Assembly: GCA_016212665.1 (NCBI GenBank)
Contig: JACREZ010000016.1
Coordinates: 248,001-312,000 of the forward strand
Reading direction: 5' to 3'
Length of the DNA stretch: 64,000 nucleotides
DNA from: Ignavibacteriota bacterium
Lineage (GTDB): Bacteria > Bacteroidota > Ignavibacteria > UBA10030 > SZUA-254
The notes under the pieces were generated by a model. It searched no databases and had not been told where the DNA came from. It saw only the letters and a list, made by a program, of their open reading frames with translations. The stretch's first letter is position 1, and each line of letters starts with the position of its first letter. Both the position numbers and the translations under genes were made by a program. Shown piece after piece: positions 33,258-42,003 of the stretch.

Positions 33258-35552
33258 TTATCGTGCTATTACAAATTTCCCGATTTGCTTTCCGTATTCC
33301 GACTCGACTGTAAAGACGAAGATACCATTTGCCAGCGGTCGTCCGCTTTCCGTGAACAAATGAAAATCATGTTGACCTTCCGTATCTCCCGCACTTTCAT
33401 CATGCGTGAATGTAGCAACCACTTCTCCCGCAATTGTGTAAATGCGAATGGTTGCTTTCGATGGAAGATGAATGAACCTAACCATGCGTTTGTATGGTGT
33501 CCATTCGCGTTCCAATCCTTCAAATCCATCGCCATTGACGTAGTACTCACTTCCGCGATATGGATTGGGAACAACGAGAACCTCGCCCAATGATTCGGAA
33601 GGACGAAATGAATGATACACTTTCGTTGCATTATCTTCTATTGACGACTCATACTGCTCGCTGTATAACGTATCATACAAAACGCCGCCGTTTGAAAGAG
33701 GGCGCGTAATAATTGTCATATCGGGAATGGAAAATGAAGTCACAGCATACCAATAGGTGTGTCCTTTTCTTGCAAAACTATCGGTGAACTCTGTTTGTAA
33801 ACCAACGTTGAATCCAAATATATCATCAGCCACGTCGAACTCTCTTAAAAAGGTAAACGGAGTTCTTGTCCCATTTTGTTCTTCCGCGCGATACAACCGG
33901 AATCCTTCAAAGATTCTTCCGCCGCGCGTTGCACCTGCAGGAGGATTACTTCTTCTCCAATGATTGGGTTCGAATGATTCTGCTATTTTGTTGGAATCAT
34001 CCCATGTGTCGAGAGGATTCAAACATCCGGGTTTTTCCAAGTTCCATTGTAGTTTGATTCCTTCATCCGAAGAAGTAGCTTCAAGACATGGCGAGGGCGG
34101 GGCGAGGGGTTGTCTCCAACCTCTGCCCCATAATTTAATCGCTTGTTCTGCGTGAGCCTTCAGACTTTGAGACCCGGCGGAAAGGCGTGTTCCGCTCAGA
34201 AACGCTACTGTTGTGCTAATCGTATCACCCGGTTTCAATTCACGAAAAGGACCGAATGAGAAAAGGAATCGTACATCGGTATTTGTCGGAAAGGTGTTTT
34301 CGTCAATACAATGAACTCCGCCAAAAGCTTCGCAACTCATACATGCATATAAATCTTCATCAAGGGTTCCGCCGCATGGCGGGACAAAATCATACCACTG
34401 TAGTGTGTATTTCAATGATTCTAAGGCTACAGGTGTTTCAAGCAAGGTAAACCCGAACGGCGTAGAATTCCGTTCGGATGGATTTGCAACGAATATTGTC
34501 CGGAGTGAATCGAAATATCCTCCGTCATTTTGCTGTGCAAGCCCGACATCCGCATCAACAAAGAACCCGAGATACACATCGCGGATAGTTTTTCCTCCGA
34601 TGTTTACAAATTCATATTTAATTGGAAGGATGCCATCAAAGATATCACTCTTCCATGCGTATGAATTCTGGATGATTTTTATTCCAAGTCGTGAATGTGA
34701 TGTTGGCAATGAGGGAGATGTATCCGTTGCGGAAATATATACATCCTGGTCAGAGAATGCCGCGTAATCTTCGTCAACATGAGGTTCGCCATGGTCCGGA
34801 ATTCCGTTTCCCTGTGTGTATATCTCCCTGCTTCTCATGTTCGGGAACTTTCCGGAATGCGTGGGATGGCATGAGTCGTAGTTTGCCGGATTCCAGTTGT
34901 CGAATGCGGGGTCAGGATTTGTGATGGGGTCGTAGCCACCCCTGCATCCATGCTCAGAGGAGTCGGCTACACCATCGCTGCCAATGTCGTCAGCAATGGA
35001 ACTCCAATCGTTATCATTATCCTCTCCGTCGAGCGCGTCTTCGTCAATGATTCCGTCTTTGTCGTCATCAACGAAGCGTTTGTTTGGTTGCTTCTTATAA
35101 TACCCGGTTTCAACAATTGATGAGTCGGTTGCAGAAGTAACCCAGATGGTATTTCGAAATTCATCCTTTTCTGAAGGGATAAAATATCCTCTTCCTGTAT
35201 TTGGGTTATACGCTTCCGAAACTCGGCGGACTCCATCAACAACTCCACCAATAACCGGACCCGCGCTATACAGATGGTCGTAACAACTTCCGACAGGATA
35301 TTCCATTCCGGGAATGTACCCGCATCGTTCATCGGAGGGTGGACTCCCTTCAAATGCCTGAACGCCCAGAGTGAGATAGTTGGTCATCAAGAGTTTCATA
35401 CTGAACCCTTGTTGGAAATATTTTAGGAAAGTTGCGCTTGCAGAGTTCGGGGAAGGCGCGTTCGTTTTCTGTTTCGCAGATTGAGCGAAGACGGTTTGTG
35501 AAATCAATACAAAAAAAAGAACGAGTATCCTGATAGAATATCGAGAAGCAAT
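33258..35552 (-). CDS. Secreted surface protein, paralog 3 of a four-member family (first gene of operon)
   Basis: 764 residues from the ATG at 35552, chosen because GGAGG lies just ahead of it; an in-frame ATG 15 bp upstream overlaps that ribosome site. Signal peptide 'SIRILVLFFVLISQTVFAQ'. Modules: 'MEYPVGSCYDHLYSAGPVIG', a calcium-type stretch ('DDDKDGIIDEDALDGEDNDN'), 'YTQGNGIPDHGEPHVDEDYA', a cysteine motif (PPCGG...YACMSCEAF...HC), 'RGGRIFEGFRLYRAEEQNG' and 'YWYAVTSFSIPD' in the fibronectin-like part, and the sorting domain ending 'GKQIGKFVIAR'. Closest in the middle part to paralog 4 at 59618-61975. A consensus promoter lies 88-116 bp upstream of the ATG. Function unknown. Confidence 0.82.
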   Translation of the reverse strand: MASRYSIRILVLFFVLISQTVFAQSAKQKTNAPSPNSASATFLKYFQQGFSMKLLMTNYLTLGVQAFEGSPPSDERCGYIPGMEYPVGSCYDHLYSAGPVIGGVVDGVRRVSEAYNPNTGRGYFIPSEKDEFRNTIWVTSATDSSIVETGYYKKQPNKRFVDDDKDGIIDEDALDGEDNDNDWSSIADDIGSDGVADSSEHGCRGGYDPITNPDPAFDNWNPANYDSCHPTHSGKFPNMRSREIYTQGNGIPDHGEPHVDEDYAAFSDQDVYISATDTSPSLPTSHSRLGIKIIQNSYAWKSDIFDGILPIKYEFVNIGGKTIRDVYLGFFVDADVGLAQQNDGGYFDSLRTIFVANPSERNSTPFGFTLLETPVALESLKYTLQWYDFVPPCGGTLDEDLYACMSCEAFGGVHCIDENTFPTNTDVRFLFSFGPFRELKPGDTISTTVAFLSGTRLSAGSQSLKAHAEQAIKLWGRGWRQPLAPPSPCLEATSSDEGIKLQWNLEKPGCLNPLDTWDDSNKIAESFEPNHWRRSNPPAGATRGGRIFEGFRLYRAEEQNGTRTPFTFLREFDVADDIFGFNVGLQTEFTDSFARKGHTYWYAVTSFSIPDMTIITRPLSNGGVLYDTLYSEQYESSIEDNATKVYHSFRPSESLGEVLVVPNPYRGSEYYVNGDGFEGLEREWTPYKRMVRFIHLPSKATIRIYTIAGEVVATFTHDESAGDTEGQHDFHLFTESGRPLANGIFVFTVESEYGKQIGKFVIAR

Positions 35553-35639
35553 CATGGGTCCCTCCATGTACTTGTTTATAAATAGGAATTAATCGAACAT
35601 TTACTAACTAACTTTTCTCTTGGTGTAGCTGGTAGTATG

Positions 35640-35668
35640 AAATTACAAAACTTTTTTCACGTTGTCAA
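35640..35668 (-). promoter_or_regulatory. Strong sigma-70-type promoter of the three-paralog operon
   Basis: Minus strand: TTGACA (35668-35663), a 17-bp spacer, TAATTT (35645-35640). The start site would be near 35632, giving a leader of about 80 bases before the ATG at 35552. With the terminator at 28691-28726 this bounds a 6.9-kb transcript of three genes. Confidence 0.75.
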
Positions 35669-35693
35669 GCAAAATCGTGAACAAAAAGTAAAA

Positions 35694-35915
35694 TTATACT
35701 TTCAGAGGTTCAAGCACGCGTGCTTTGATTTCGGATTGAAATCCTATTTGTTTGTGTGTACTGTCGCAAAACGGCATGTTTTTGCTTTGCCCGCACCGGC
35801 AGAGGGAAATTGCCGTGCGTCCTGATAAATCAAATTTGTTCCCTTCAGCGTCGAAGAGTTCAAATTCTCCTTCGATGCGAATGGAGCCGTTTGTTTTTAC
35901 TGTTATCTTTGTCAT
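35694..35915 (-). CDS. CDGSH-type iron-sulfur protein
   Basis: 73 residues. The 2Fe-2S ligand set is complete: Cys39-R-Cys41, then Cys50-D-S-T-His54, in the pattern CRCGQSKNMPFCDSTH. The N-terminal half is a short beta domain ('NGSIRIEGEFELFDAEGNKF'). Single-CDGSH proteins of this size carry an acid-labile, redox-active cluster and are thought to work in electron transfer or cluster handling. The start is preceded not by a ribosome site but by a simple-repeat stretch. It stands alone between the secreted-protein operon promoter and the beta-helix gene. Confidence 0.9.
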   Translation of the reverse strand: MTKITVKTNGSIRIEGEFELFDAEGNKFDLSGRTAISLCRCGQSKNMPFCDSTHKQIGFQSEIKARVLEPLKV

Positions 35916-35937
35916 GGTTGGTAGTGATTAGTGATTT
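35916..35937. repeat. Short simple-repeat stretch abutting the CDGSH start codon
   Basis: On the minus strand AATCACTAATCACTACC runs up to CAACC and then the ATG. Same style as the longer arrays at 42830-43006 and 44407-44450. Confidence 0.5.
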
Positions 35938-38093
35938 GGTTTTGAAGGTATTGTTGAATTCAAAAGGAGTTGTCCGTCATCGTTGACTTTTATCCAGTAG
36001 CCTTTGAGCGGTTGCAATGTTTCTGTTTGGTTGTATCCATTTTCAAATTCATAAAAGGATGACTGGAGCGTTGTTCCTTCGGTGATGATTGTGTTTGATT
36101 GAGTTGGAACGGAAAGTGTGCCGATGAGATTCCATCCTTCGACAACGTCGAGCGTGTCGGCAAAGATGCTATCGCCGGTGATATTCGATGTTTGGTCTGC
36201 ACCGAATTTCAACCAATAGCCGACTCCGTTTTCAAGCGAATCCTGAATTGTGTATCCTGCATTTTTATCAAACGAGAATGCTTCAGAAATAGCAGTTGGG
36301 AAGAGCGTTGTTCTTCGCGGGTCGCTGACACGAAGCGGGACGGAAACGAGGAACCACTTGTTCGCACTTGCGTACGTGAACTTCCGAATTGATGACCACG
36401 GACTACAGACGTTGTTCAACTTCGCCCGTACTCGCCAGAAGTATGTTCCGTTCACCGTCAATGAAATTTGTGTTGATGTATTTACAAGTATCGAATCGTT
36501 ACTCAGCAATGATTGAAACAACGAGTCGTGAGCAACTTGAAGATGGTAGGTTGTGCCGCTATCCGAACTCGTCCAGATGAAAGTTTGATTTGATGAAACG
36601 AGAACAGTATTGTTTTCCGGCTGAAGGAGCAAGGGAACAGTTACCACAGTTTGAACTTTTTCAAACGCTCCGCAATCAACACGTGCATTATCAACACGAG
36701 GGTTTCCATCATAATCAGTTTCGCCTGAAGCGGGAACGAACGCAGGGTCGCCGGCATCAATTGCGGGTGAACCATCTTGCAATCGCAGATCGGGATTCGG
36801 AAGCGTATTTGATACAAAAAGCGGGTTTGCGAACGTGGAGTTTGCATCTTGTCCTGTTCCCGTTTTGTAATTATTGAAACCGGTGTACACTGTTCCGGCG
36901 TAATCAATTGTCGCTGAGTTCACTCCGCCCGGAGCGAACCAGAGATTGTAATCAAAAATATTTCCGGTACTGTTTCCGACCATTGTTGTCATCAAACGGT
37001 TTTGAGAAGATGAGTAAAATATGTTGTTTTTGATGATGCAGTCTTCCGTGTACTCTACTATAAGTTCTCCCGCGCCGGTACCTTCCGTATCGTTGTTGAA
37101 GCAAGTGTTGTTGAGGATGCTTGTCGTCGTTACTTTTCCTGTTGCCGGATAATCATACCCGCCGATGCCGATACCGCGTTTTTCATTATCAAACACAAGA
37201 TTATTCCGCACAATCATTCCCGAAGAAACTCGTCCCTGATTTTCACATCCGATTTCGATGCCGACATCATTCGAGTATGAAGCATTGTTCTCCACTATTA
37301 TATTGATGCCGCCGTCAACATAAATCCCCGCCGCATATCCGCCGCCATACAACGAGTGAGCATTATAGACAATGTTCCCGCGGCAAACTCCGTTTCGTAC
37401 CGCATCAAGTGAGGGAGTTGGGCAAGTTCCTTCGCCGCCAATCATATCAATGCCGATGTTGTTGACATCGTGAACGAGATTGTTTGTCACCCAAAATGTA
37501 TCCACGTTTCCGTTCAGCGTCAACGCTTCGCTGTGTCCCGGCTCGCAATCATAAATAATGTTGCTATCAACAACGATGTTGGAAAGAGATGTATTGCTTG
37601 TTCCGTAAATTGATATTGCCATGCAATCTCCCGCGCCCGCGCGTCGCATATCATGAATCGTGTTGTTCCTGAGTTCGATATGACTTCCGCCGCCTTTCAC
37701 CCAAATGCCTGAGCCGAACGCTTGATTGAGATTGTTCCTGATTTCCAACCCAATGATTTTGACGTAACTCTTCTCTTCAATCAGAATTATCTGGTCGCCT
37801 GTTTTTCCCGTTCCATCCATGATAACCGTATCATCTTCAAACGGACGAAACGCGATGAAGCCATCAACAGAATTTCCGGAAACATTGAGCGTACATTTTT
37901 CATTGTAGATTCCTCCTTTAATGAAGACCGTACTTCCTGCCGTCGAGGCGTTGAATGCTTGTTGTAATGTTTTCCATGGTTGAAGTTCAGTGCCGGGATT
38001 TGTATCGTTGCCTGTTGGCGAAACGAAGTACTCCGTTTGCGCGTGCGCGAACGAAAACATCAAACAATAAATAACAAGCGATAAAATTTTCAT
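35928..38093 (-). CDS. Exported right-handed beta-helix protein with FN3 and 'W..(V/I)..VP' C-terminal modules
   Basis: 721 residues from the ATG at 38093, which starts a signal peptide (MKILSLVIYCLMFSFAHAQ). Residues about 20-470 are a parallel beta-helix with the DUF1565-type opening 'EYFVSPTGNDTNPGTELQPW', the pattern found in polysaccharide lyases and related carbohydrate-active proteins. Repeated turns follow ('IRNNLNQAFG', 'LRNNTIHDM', 'VTNNLVHDV', 'VENNASYSNDVGIEIGC'). An FN3-like domain ('HLQVAHDSLFQSLL', 'YFWRVRAKLN') comes next, then two copies of a short beta module (WFLVSVPLRVSD..., WNLIGTLSVPTQ...) that also occur in the BNR protein at 44455-46485. There is no standard T9SS tail. 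No catalytic residues can be assigned. Confidence 0.8.
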   Translation of the reverse strand: MKILSLVIYCLMFSFAHAQTEYFVSPTGNDTNPGTELQPWKTLQQAFNASTAGSTVFIKGGIYNEKCTLNVSGNSVDGFIAFRPFEDDTVIMDGTGKTGDQIILIEEKSYVKIIGLEIRNNLNQAFGSGIWVKGGGSHIELRNNTIHDMRRAGAGDCMAISIYGTSNTSLSNIVVDSNIIYDCEPGHSEALTLNGNVDTFWVTNNLVHDVNNIGIDMIGGEGTCPTPSLDAVRNGVCRGNIVYNAHSLYGGGYAAGIYVDGGINIIVENNASYSNDVGIEIGCENQGRVSSGMIVRNNLVFDNEKRGIGIGGYDYPATGKVTTTSILNNTCFNNDTEGTGAGELIVEYTEDCIIKNNIFYSSSQNRLMTTMVGNSTGNIFDYNLWFAPGGVNSATIDYAGTVYTGFNNYKTGTGQDANSTFANPLFVSNTLPNPDLRLQDGSPAIDAGDPAFVPASGETDYDGNPRVDNARVDCGAFEKVQTVVTVPLLLQPENNTVLVSSNQTFIWTSSDSGTTYHLQVAHDSLFQSLLSNDSILVNTSTQISLTVNGTYFWRVRAKLNNVCSPWSSIRKFTYASANKWFLVSVPLRVSDPRRTTLFPTAISEAFSFDKNAGYTIQDSLENGVGYWLKFGADQTSNITGDSIFADTLDVVEGWNLIGTLSVPTQSNTIITEGTTLQSSFYEFENGYNQTETLQPLKGYWIKVNDDGQLLLNSTIPSKPNH

Positions 38094-38163
38094 GCAAGAG
38101 TGTAGCGAAATTAGAGAAGAAAGACAAGTCAAAAATAACAAATCAAAAATCTATTTTTTTGCT

Positions 38164-38191
38164 TTGTTTCGCTCTGAGAATCTCTTATCTT
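38164..38191 (+). promoter_or_regulatory. Candidate promoter of the propeller sensor kinase
   Basis: TTGTTT (38164-38169), a 16-bp spacer, TATCTT (38186-38191). It ends 7 bp before an in-frame ATG at 38199 and 58 bp before the ATG that starts the signal peptide. The region is shared with the divergent beta-helix gene. Confidence 0.4.
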
Positions 38192-38249
38192 CCTACAAAT
38201 GCAACACAAATCGAATCAGTACTGTCGAATGAATGTTCATCTATTGTCC

Positions 38250-41200
38250 ATGATGAAACTCATTTGGTTTTTTCTCCTTGCATCTGTCGCAGGTGTAGGA
38301 CAGAACACTACAAACGATGTGCACAACCCTCAAAAAGTCCTCACGCAATTCAGTCACGAAGTCTGGCAGACAGAGGAAGGTCTGCCGCAAAACTCGATTT
38401 CCTCCATCACGCAAACACGAGATGGGTATCTCTGGCTTGGAACGCTCGAAGGACTTGTTCGGTTTGATGGTGTTCGCTTTACTGTCTTTGATGTCGGAAA
38501 TACTCCGGCGTTACCTTCAAACAGAATTGTCTCGTTGTTTGAAGATAAGTCAGGCAACTTGTGGATTGGAACAGAAGATGGCGGCTTGGCAAAATTATCG
38601 CACGGAAAATTTACTACGTTTACAAAGAACGAGGGATTACTTTCCAACACCATCGGAACTATTTGTGAAGATTTACGTGGGACAATCTGGATAGCGCATG
38701 GCAACGGTCTTTCACTTTTCAGTAACGGAGAATTCCGAACACTCACACGCGACGAGGGTTTTCCGGCGAATACTGTCAGTGCTGTGTGCAGCGACCTTGA
38801 AGGTTCCATCTGGATTGGAACAGAAAAAGGATTGGTACGTTGGCATGATAATGAGTATGAATTATTTCCAAGCTCACATTTTCCAGCCGGCGCTGAAATA
38901 TTTTGCCTTCGTGCGGGCGCACAAGGAACCCTCTGGATTGGAACGACGGAAGGACTCACGCGTCTTTCAAACGGAACATTCACTTCGTGGACAAAGAAAG
39001 ATGGATTAACTCATGAATTTGTCTGGTCGTTGTGGGAAAGTCAAAGCGGAAAACTCTTTCTTGGCACACACGGCGGCGGTTTGTGTGAGTTCGACGGGAA
39101 GAAGTTTGTTCCCTTCACCACCAGCAACGGACTTTCGAGCGATTTAGTCTGGTCAATCTTTGAAGACCGCGAAGGACTTCTCTGGATTGGCACGAACGGC
39201 GGCGGATTAAATCGCCTGAAAAATGCATTGTTTACTGCCTATACTTCGCTTCATGGTTTGGTCTATGATTTTGTTTGGTCAATTTGTGAAAGCCCTTCGG
39301 GAGATTTGTGGCTCGGCACATACAAAGGGCTCACAAAATATGACGGTAGGAAATTTACATCATACACAACCCAAGATGGCTTGTCTGATAATTTTATCTG
39401 GTCGGTCTATGTTGATTCGCGGGAAAGAGTCTGGGTGGGTACAACGAACGGGTTGGATGTTTTTGTCAACGGGAAGATTGTCAACTATTCATTAAGAGAT
39501 GGATTGGCAGGAAGCACTATCAAGTGTATTCTTGAAGATAGTGACGGACGATTGTGGGTGGGAACATCGAACGGATTAAGTACAAGCACGACGACGATGA
39601 ATGAAGATAGTCCCGTTCGGTTTACGTCAGTTTCAAAAGGAACAGGATTGTTAAACGATGTCGTGATGTCGTTGTGTGAAGGAAGCGACGGCTCCATGTG
39701 GATTGGAACCAACGGCGGTTTGACTCGTTACAAAAACGGAAATTACACTTCGTACACAACCATGGAAGGTTTGTCGGATGATGTGATACGAAGTTTGTAT
39801 CAGGATAAAGAAGGAAATCTCTGGATAGGAACACAAGGAGGCGGATTGACTCTCTATCGAAACAAGAAGTTCACACAAATTACACAGCGACATGGTTTGT
39901 TTAACAACGTCGTTTCCCGGATTCTGGAAGATGATGATGGTCGGTTGTGGATGAGTTGCAACAAAGGAATTTTCCGGGTGAAGAAAAGCGAATTGCTCGA
40001 TTTTGCAGAAGGAAAAATTGAGAAGGTCAATAGCGTCGCGTATGGAAAAGATGAAGGAATGAAAAGCGCCGAGTGTAACGGCAGTTCTCAACCAGCCGGA
40101 TGGAAAACCCGCGATGGCAGGTTATGGTTTCCTACCATAAAAGGTGTTGTGGTCGTCAATCCGAAACAAGAAGAGCCGCATACAATTATCTCCCCGGTCA
40201 TCATAGAGCGAGTGTTGGTGAACGAACAACCACTTTCTGAACTTGACCCGACAGGAATTCCGGTCGGTTCGGGAGAACTGGAAGTGGAATATACCGGTTT
40301 AAGTTTCTACGCGCCGGGGAAAGTTCATTTCAAATATAAATTGGACGGCTATGATGAAGAGTGGAAAGAAGCAGGAACAAGAAGAACGGCATTCTATACA
40401 AATTTATCCCCCGGAACATATACGTTTTGGGTAACCACGAGCGGAGAAGATTCGACTCAGTTAGGACCTTCGATTTCGTTTAGTTTTACCCTGCTTCCGA
40501 ATTTTTATCAAGAGGTATGGTTTTACGGGTTGTGCATTGTTACAATTGCCGGAGTAACATACTCTTTGTTCCGGTTGAGATTACGCAGGATGAAAATTCG
40601 CGAACAAAAGTTGCTGGAACTTGTAAAAGAACGGACAAAAAATTTACAGGAAGAAAAAGAGCGGGCGGAACAGTCGCGGCAACTCGAAGAACAACAACGG
40701 AAACTTGCTGAAGAAGCAAATCTCATCAAGTCGGAAATTCTTCACATTGCCGCCCACGATATGAAAAGCCCGTTGGTTTCCATCAAGATGTTTGCTCAGG
40801 TTATCGCCTCCGAATCGGAAAGCCAATCAACCGCCGCACAGTTTTCGGATGATATCCATGCCAACGCGGAACGCTTGCTCGAACTCATCAATGAATTGCT
40901 TGAAGCATCGGCGATTGAAAGTCCGAAATTCAGATTACAAATAACACGGGTTGATTTTTCAAAGGTAGCTCAAACTGTCGTATTGAATAATCAAAAAATG
41001 GCAGAACGAAAAGAGCAAGCGTTACATTTCGAGAGCGGTGGTGTATGTTTAGTAGAAGCGGACGAAGGGAGAATCCGGCAGGTCATGGATAATCTTGTGA
41101 ATAATGCAATTAAATTTTCACCGAGCGCAAAACCGATTCGCATCAAAACTTCCACCGAGAACGATTCTGTCCGGTTTGAGGTGAACGATGAAGGTCAGGG

Positions 41201-41444
41201 CTTCACCGAGGCAGACAAGAAGCGGGTGTTTGGAAAATTCCAAAGACTATCTGCACGTCCGACTGGCGGTGAACCTTCAACAGGATTAGGGCTTTCCATT
41301 GTGAAACAACTTGTTGAAATGCAAGGAGGAAAAGTATGGGTGGAAAGCGAAGCAGGAAAAGGAAGTACATTCATCGTGGAGTTTCCATATTGCAAGAAAA
41401 GCAGCGGCGTGTTTATGAATGAGATACTGTCACGGCAAGAATGA
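38250..41444 (+). CDS. Two-component-propeller hybrid-type sensor histidine kinase (Reg_prop/Y_Y_Y/HATPase)
   Basis: About 1064 residues; the ATG pair at 38250/38253 precedes the signal peptide (MKLIWFFLLASVAGVG), with in-frame alternatives at 38199 and 38229. The periplasmic half is a double beta-propeller of about 12-14 'GxLWIGT..GL.(R/K)' repeats. A Y_Y_Y domain ('GELEVEYTGLSFYAPGKVHF', 'WVTTSGEDSTQ') and one membrane helix (VWFYGLCIVTIAGVTYSLF) follow. The cytoplasmic part has a coiled coil, an H-box with the phospho-His (HIAAHDMKSPLVSI, His codon 40755-40757), an N-box (DNLVNNAIKFSPS) and G boxes (DEGQGFTEAD, STGLGLSIVKQLVEM). Unlike the HTCS proteins of gut Bacteroides it has no receiver or AraC domain. 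It probably senses a glycan; its regulator is not adjacent. Confidence 0.92.
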   Translation: MMKLIWFFLLASVAGVGQNTTNDVHNPQKVLTQFSHEVWQTEEGLPQNSISSITQTRDGYLWLGTLEGLVRFDGVRFTVFDVGNTPALPSNRIVSLFEDKSGNLWIGTEDGGLAKLSHGKFTTFTKNEGLLSNTIGTICEDLRGTIWIAHGNGLSLFSNGEFRTLTRDEGFPANTVSAVCSDLEGSIWIGTEKGLVRWHDNEYELFPSSHFPAGAEIFCLRAGAQGTLWIGTTEGLTRLSNGTFTSWTKKDGLTHEFVWSLWESQSGKLFLGTHGGGLCEFDGKKFVPFTTSNGLSSDLVWSIFEDREGLLWIGTNGGGLNRLKNALFTAYTSLHGLVYDFVWSICESPSGDLWLGTYKGLTKYDGRKFTSYTTQDGLSDNFIWSVYVDSRERVWVGTTNGLDVFVNGKIVNYSLRDGLAGSTIKCILEDSDGRLWVGTSNGLSTSTTTMNEDSPVRFTSVSKGTGLLNDVVMSLCEGSDGSMWIGTNGGLTRYKNGNYTSYTTMEGLSDDVIRSLYQDKEGNLWIGTQGGGLTLYRNKKFTQITQRHGLFNNVVSRILEDDDGRLWMSCNKGIFRVKKSELLDFAEGKIEKVNSVAYGKDEGMKSAECNGSSQPAGWKTRDGRLWFPTIKGVVVVNPKQEEPHTIISPVIIERVLVNEQPLSELDPTGIPVGSGELEVEYTGLSFYAPGKVHFKYKLDGYDEEWKEAGTRRTAFYTNLSPGTYTFWVTTSGEDSTQLGPSISFSFTLLPNFYQEVWFYGLCIVTIAGVTYSLFRLRLRRMKIREQKLLELVKERTKNLQEEKERAEQSRQLEEQQRKLAEEANLIKSEILHIAAHDMKSPLVSIKMFAQVIASESESQSTAAQFSDDIHANAERLLELINELLEASAIESPKFRLQITRVDFSKVAQTVVLNNQKMAERKEQALHFESGGVCLVEADEGRIRQVMDNLVNNAIKFSPSAKPIRIKTSTENDSVRFEVNDEGQGFTEADKKRVFGKFQRLSARPTGGEPSTGLGLSIVKQLVEMQGGKVWVESEAGKGSTFIVEFPYCKKSSGVFMNEILSRQE

Positions 41445-41758
41445 TTGTGAAAAAGATGATATTGTTTGAAGTACAAACTCCCTTAGGATTTCCGGTGAGA
41501 ACGACGAGAGAATAATGGGAGAAAGTGGTCGCCAAGCACCCCGATATGGAAAATCGCTTACAAGATGTAATGAATACACTCACCTCTCCGGACGAAATTA
41601 GAAAAAGCCGGCACGATGAATTGGTGTTTCTGTTTTATACGAAATCAGAAAGCCGTTGGCTATCGGTCGTTGTAAAACGTTTAAACGATGTTGGCATTCT
41701 TATAACATGTTATCGAACTGACAAAATAAAAGAAGGAGAAATATTATGGCACAAATAA
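41441..41758 (+). pseudogene. DUF4258-like toxin-type protein interrupted by an in-frame TAA
   Basis: From an ATG that overlaps the kinase stop (ATGA), the frame reads MIVKKMILFEVQTPLGF, PVRTTRE, a TAA at 41513-41515, then WEKVVAKHPDMENRLQDV and on to 'SESRWLSVVVKRLNDVGILI'. Both sides of the TAA fit one continuous small protein of the kind that pairs with DUF2283 genes ('TPLG..V..TR.YW..I...KHP.M'), so the stop most likely replaces a Tyr codon by one base. Translation might restart at the GTG at 41525, giving 77 residues. The end overlaps the next gene by 13 bp, as in toxin-antitoxin pairs. The toxin role is inferred from this pairing. Confidence 0.7.
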
Positions 41759-41979
41759 AAATATATTATGAACCGGAGGAAGAATTACTAACAGTCTTTT
41801 GGCAACCTCCGAGAAAACATCAACTCTGTCAAGAAATTGACAATGGAATTGTAATAATTAAAGATGAAATGAACAACGAAGTGATTGGGGTTGAATTGCT
41901 TTCCTACAAACCAAACGACAATAGATTTGATTCTGTCATGGTTGAGTTAGGAAAACAGAAAGAACTCGTTCCGGCGTAA
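41746..41979 (+). CDS. DUF2283 family protein, putative antitoxin
   Basis: 77 residues. The start 'MAQIKIYYEPEEELLTVFW' and the late 'NEVIGVELLSYK' strand are the DUF2283 pattern (a small beta-sheet protein, 'xxYDxExDxLyi...G.eil'). It has an A-rich GAAGGAG ribosome site inside the upstream gene. DUF2283 genes are usually found directly after a DUF4258-like gene, as here, and are thought to act as antitoxins. The MalG permease follows after 24 bp. Confidence 0.75.
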   Translation: MAQIKIYYEPEEELLTVFWQPPRKHQLCQEIDNGIVIIKDEMNNEVIGVELLSYKPNDNRFDSVMVELGKQKELVPA

Positions 41980-42003
41980 TATTCGTTCCTGTTGAATTTT
42001 TTG

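Noticed and set aside
38354-38983. 209-codon antisense frame in the propeller kinase gene
   Set aside because: Its repeated 'SVPIQ' pattern is the reverse reading of the 'LWIGT' propeller repeats; it has no start signals.
38250-41444. Complete hybrid HTCS regulator
   Set aside because: The protein ends after the HATPase domain; no receiver or AraC-type DNA-binding domain is present, so it cannot regulate genes without a separate partner.
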